DNA of 64,000 nucleotides, from positions 1 through 64,000 of the forward strand of contig CAWGVL010000059.1 in NCBI GenBank assembly GCA_963825845.1, read 5' to 3'. Both the position numbers and the translations under genes were made by a program. This DNA is from DASQDN01 sp963825845 (GTDB lineage Bacteria > Acidobacteriota > Terriglobia > Bryobacterales > Bryobacteraceae). Under the pieces are notes generated by a model, which was given only the letters and a program-made list of their open reading frames with translations, was not told where the DNA came from and did not search any database. Below are positions 62,416 through 64,000 of the stretch, piece by piece; position 1 is the stretch's first letter; each line of letters opens with the position of its first letter.

Positions 62416-63774
62416 ATGTCACGGAAATTGTTTGGGACAGACGGGATCAGGGGCGTTGCGGGCCAGTACCCGCTTGATGCTTCGACATCTCGCGCGCTCG
62501 GAATCGCGCTTGGTCGCTGGGCGAAAGGCCAGCACCCCGATCCGGAAGTGCTGCTGGGAATAGATACGCGCGAGTCTGGTCCATGGCTCGCGGCCCAGGT
62601 GGCCGGCGGACTGACTGAAGCTGGGGTTACGCCGCGTTTCGCCGGGTTGATCACGACTCCCGGAGTTGCCTACCTGACCCGAACACGCGGCTTCGTTGCG
62701 GGGGTCATGATATCCGCTTCTCACAACCCCTACCAGGACAACGGAATCAAGGTCTTCGACCACTCGGGATTTAAACTGCCGGACCAGCAGGAACTCGCGC
62801 TTGAGCAGACCATGTTTGAGCTTCTTCGTCAGGGTTTAAGCACAGCTCCTGCAACATTGACCGTCGACGCTGGTCTCGATGCGGAGTACGCCGGCTTCCT
62901 CGCATCGACGATGCCTTATCGTCTTGACGGCTTGAAGATCATCCTGGATTGCGCGAACGGCGCTGCTTCCGAGATTGCGCCGCCGCTATTCGAAGGGCTC
63001 GGCGCACGGGTGACCAGTATTGCCTGTACTCCGGATGGCCGCAACATCAACCTGAATTGCGGAGCCCTGCACGTAGAGCAGCTTCAACGTGAGGTGGTGG
63101 AGCGAGGCGCTGACGTCGGCATTGCATTCGACGGAGATGCGGACCGGTGCATTATGGTCTCGCGATCCGGCAAACTGATTGACGGGGATGCCGTGCTCCT
63201 GATTGTCGGCGCCGCGATGAAGAGTCAGGACAGGCTTCCGGGGTCTTTAGTCGTCGCAACCGTGATGTCAAATCTGGGCCTCGAGCGAGCTCTTCGGGAC
63301 CGTGGCATCGCGATGCTGCGCACTCAGGTTGGCGACAAGTACGTACTCGAAGAGATGATTGCTCGCGGGGCGGCGGTTGGCGGCGAACAGTCAGGACACG
63401 TAATCTTCCCGCAGCACGCGACCACGGGTGACGGGATGCTCACAGCCTTGCGAGTTCTGGAGATCATCCAACAATCGGGCAAGTCGCTCGACGAGCTTAC
63501 GTCCGAGCTCAAGCATTACCCGCAAACCTTGGTCAATGTTAAAGTGACCGAAAAGCGTCCGCTGTCGGAACTGCCGGTGGTCCAAGAGGAAATTCGGAGA
63601 GCGGAATCAGAATTCGGGGGAACCGGCCGAGTTCTGGTGCGCTTCTCGGGGACAGAGAGGCTGGCGCGAGTCATGGTAGAGGGCGAAAATCTCGACCAGG
63701 TGCACACAGTTGCCAATCGAATTGCCGATGCGATTCGGGCCGAACTGGGAGTGGAAACCGCTGCGAACGCTTAG
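62416..63774 (+). CDS. glmM: Phosphoglucosamine mutase
   Basis: 452 residues from the ATG at 62416. Converts glucosamine-6-phosphate to glucosamine-1-phosphate for UDP-GlcNAc, peptidoglycan and LPS synthesis. The start KLFGTDGIRGVAG, the phosphoserine loop SASHNPYQDNGIK (Ser102), metal loop AFDGDADRCIM, sugar loop GGEQSGHVIF and phosphate loop RFSGTERLARVMVEG are all typical. Third in cdaA-cdaR-glmM. Its stop is directly followed by the stop of a convergent gene. Confidence 0.96.
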   Translation: MSRKLFGTDGIRGVAGQYPLDASTSRALGIALGRWAKGQHPDPEVLLGIDTRESGPWLAAQVAGGLTEAGVTPRFAGLITTPGVAYLTRTRGFVAGVMISASHNPYQDNGIKVFDHSGFKLPDQQELALEQTMFELLRQGLSTAPATLTVDAGLDAEYAGFLASTMPYRLDGLKIILDCANGAASEIAPPLFEGLGARVTSIACTPDGRNINLNCGALHVEQLQREVVERGADVGIAFDGDADRCIMVSRSGKLIDGDAVLLIVGAAMKSQDRLPGSLVVATVMSNLGLERALRDRGIAMLRTQVGDKYVLEEMIARGAAVGGEQSGHVIFPQHATTGDGMLTALRVLEIIQQSGKSLDELTSELKHYPQTLVNVKVTEKRPLSELPVVQEEIRRAESEFGGTGRVLVRFSGTERLARVMVEGENLDQVHTVANRIADAIRAELGVETAANA

Positions 63775-63993
63775 CTACTCGTTGCGAACTTCGATTCTTT
63801 TCGATTTCGGCTTCCGTTGAACCGCCTCTTCCCAAAGGCCCTTAAGGTCGTCGTATGCCCGACCGAAACGGTCGCGGATTTCGAAGGGTGTCATTGCCGA
63901 CAAGGTGCGCGATGCGCCAAACACGTACGGTGCAACCTGCGATTGCTGGACTGCTTCGGGAAGTGATTTCGGCGCGAACGCGGTCACTACCAT
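63775..63993 (-). CDS. Hypothetical protein, possibly the C-terminal part of a longer one
   Basis: 72 residues are visible from an ATG at 63993, but the same frame stays open to the window edge, so the true start may lie outside. The sequence (MTPFEIRDRFGRAYDDLKGLWEEAVQRKPKSKRIEV) is helical and charged near the C-terminus and fits no family I know. Its stop abuts the glmM stop. Confidence 0.5.
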   Translation of the reverse strand: MVVTAFAPKSLPEAVQQSQVAPYVFGASRTLSAMTPFEIRDRFGRAYDDLKGLWEEAVQRKPKSKRIEVRNE

Positions 63994-64000
63994 CGCGATC

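Noticed and set aside
1..64000. Mobile elements, phage genes, rRNA, CRISPR arrays
   Set aside because: None found: no transposase, integrase, terminal repeats, phage structural genes or repeat-spacer arrays.

Overview
The window looks like chromosomal DNA of an acidobacterium, most likely of the Bryobacterales/Solibacter type. This is an inference from gene content: a duplicated orphan permease (ADOP) next to a PadR regulator, a MoxR/DUF58/BatA-type VWA/DUF4175-like operon with DUF4159, a FecR/DUF6600-type secreted protein, a PEP-CTERM protein, a DUF1080 3-keto-disaccharide hydrolase, many secreted enzymes, and moderately high GC. I saw no phage, insertion sequence, CRISPR array or rRNA. One tRNA-Gly(UCC) is present.

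Layout. 1-4.0 kb (-): a broken LacI regulator downstream of an operon hutI-ftcD-lipA. 4.2-8.4 kb: a PQQ-type beta-propeller, a PEP-CTERM protein, an MFS transporter and a TlpA-like thiol-disulfide protein. 8.5-23.7 kb (-): a nine-gene co-directional block. In transcription order it encodes DUF4159, a VWA/glutaminase-like protein, a caspase-like protein, a TPR/HEXXH protein, MoxR ATPase, DUF58, BatA-like VWA, a DUF4175-like giant and a sulfatase. Most junctions overlap or are a few bases apart. 23.9-28.9 kb: mqnC (menaquinone via futalosine), then an acyl-CoA carboxylase beta/AtuA/enoyl-CoA hydratase cluster. 29.1-34.8 kb: a FecR-domain protein facing a MacA-MacB efflux operon, separated by an intrinsic terminator, with similar TGTAAA direct repeats at both outer ends. 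34.9-43.3 kb: a DUF2383 protein, a divergent Nramp-like transporter, a xylose-isomerase-like/amidohydrolase pair, a pentapeptide protein, a methyltransferase, a sugar dehydrogenase fused to cytochrome c, and an ArsR/SDR pair. 43.5-48.8 kb: two MFS transporters and a hybrid histidine kinase. 48.9-54.7 kb: small proteins, the ADOP/PadR locus, a cysteine hydrolase and DUF1080. 54.8-64 kb: ftsH, tRNA-Gly, a PhyH oxygenase, the arginine operon argF-argH-argR behind two ARG boxes, and cdaA-cdaR-glmM (c-di-AMP synthesis coupled to cell-wall precursor synthesis).

A striking property is the number of frameshifts that leave the protein readable across frames: lacI, DUF4159, the VWA/glutaminase-like gene, BatA, DUF4175 (about 20), ADOP and argH (two). 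Neighbouring genes are intact over kilobases. Several shifts sit in or beside homopolymers, so I read most of them as local sequence error rather than decay, but I cannot prove it from one sequence.

The best candidate for an under-described system is the 8.5-23.7 kb operon. It combines a MoxR/VWA chaperone-like module with a HEXXH protease-like TPR protein and a caspase-fold protein that appears to lack its catalytic cysteine.
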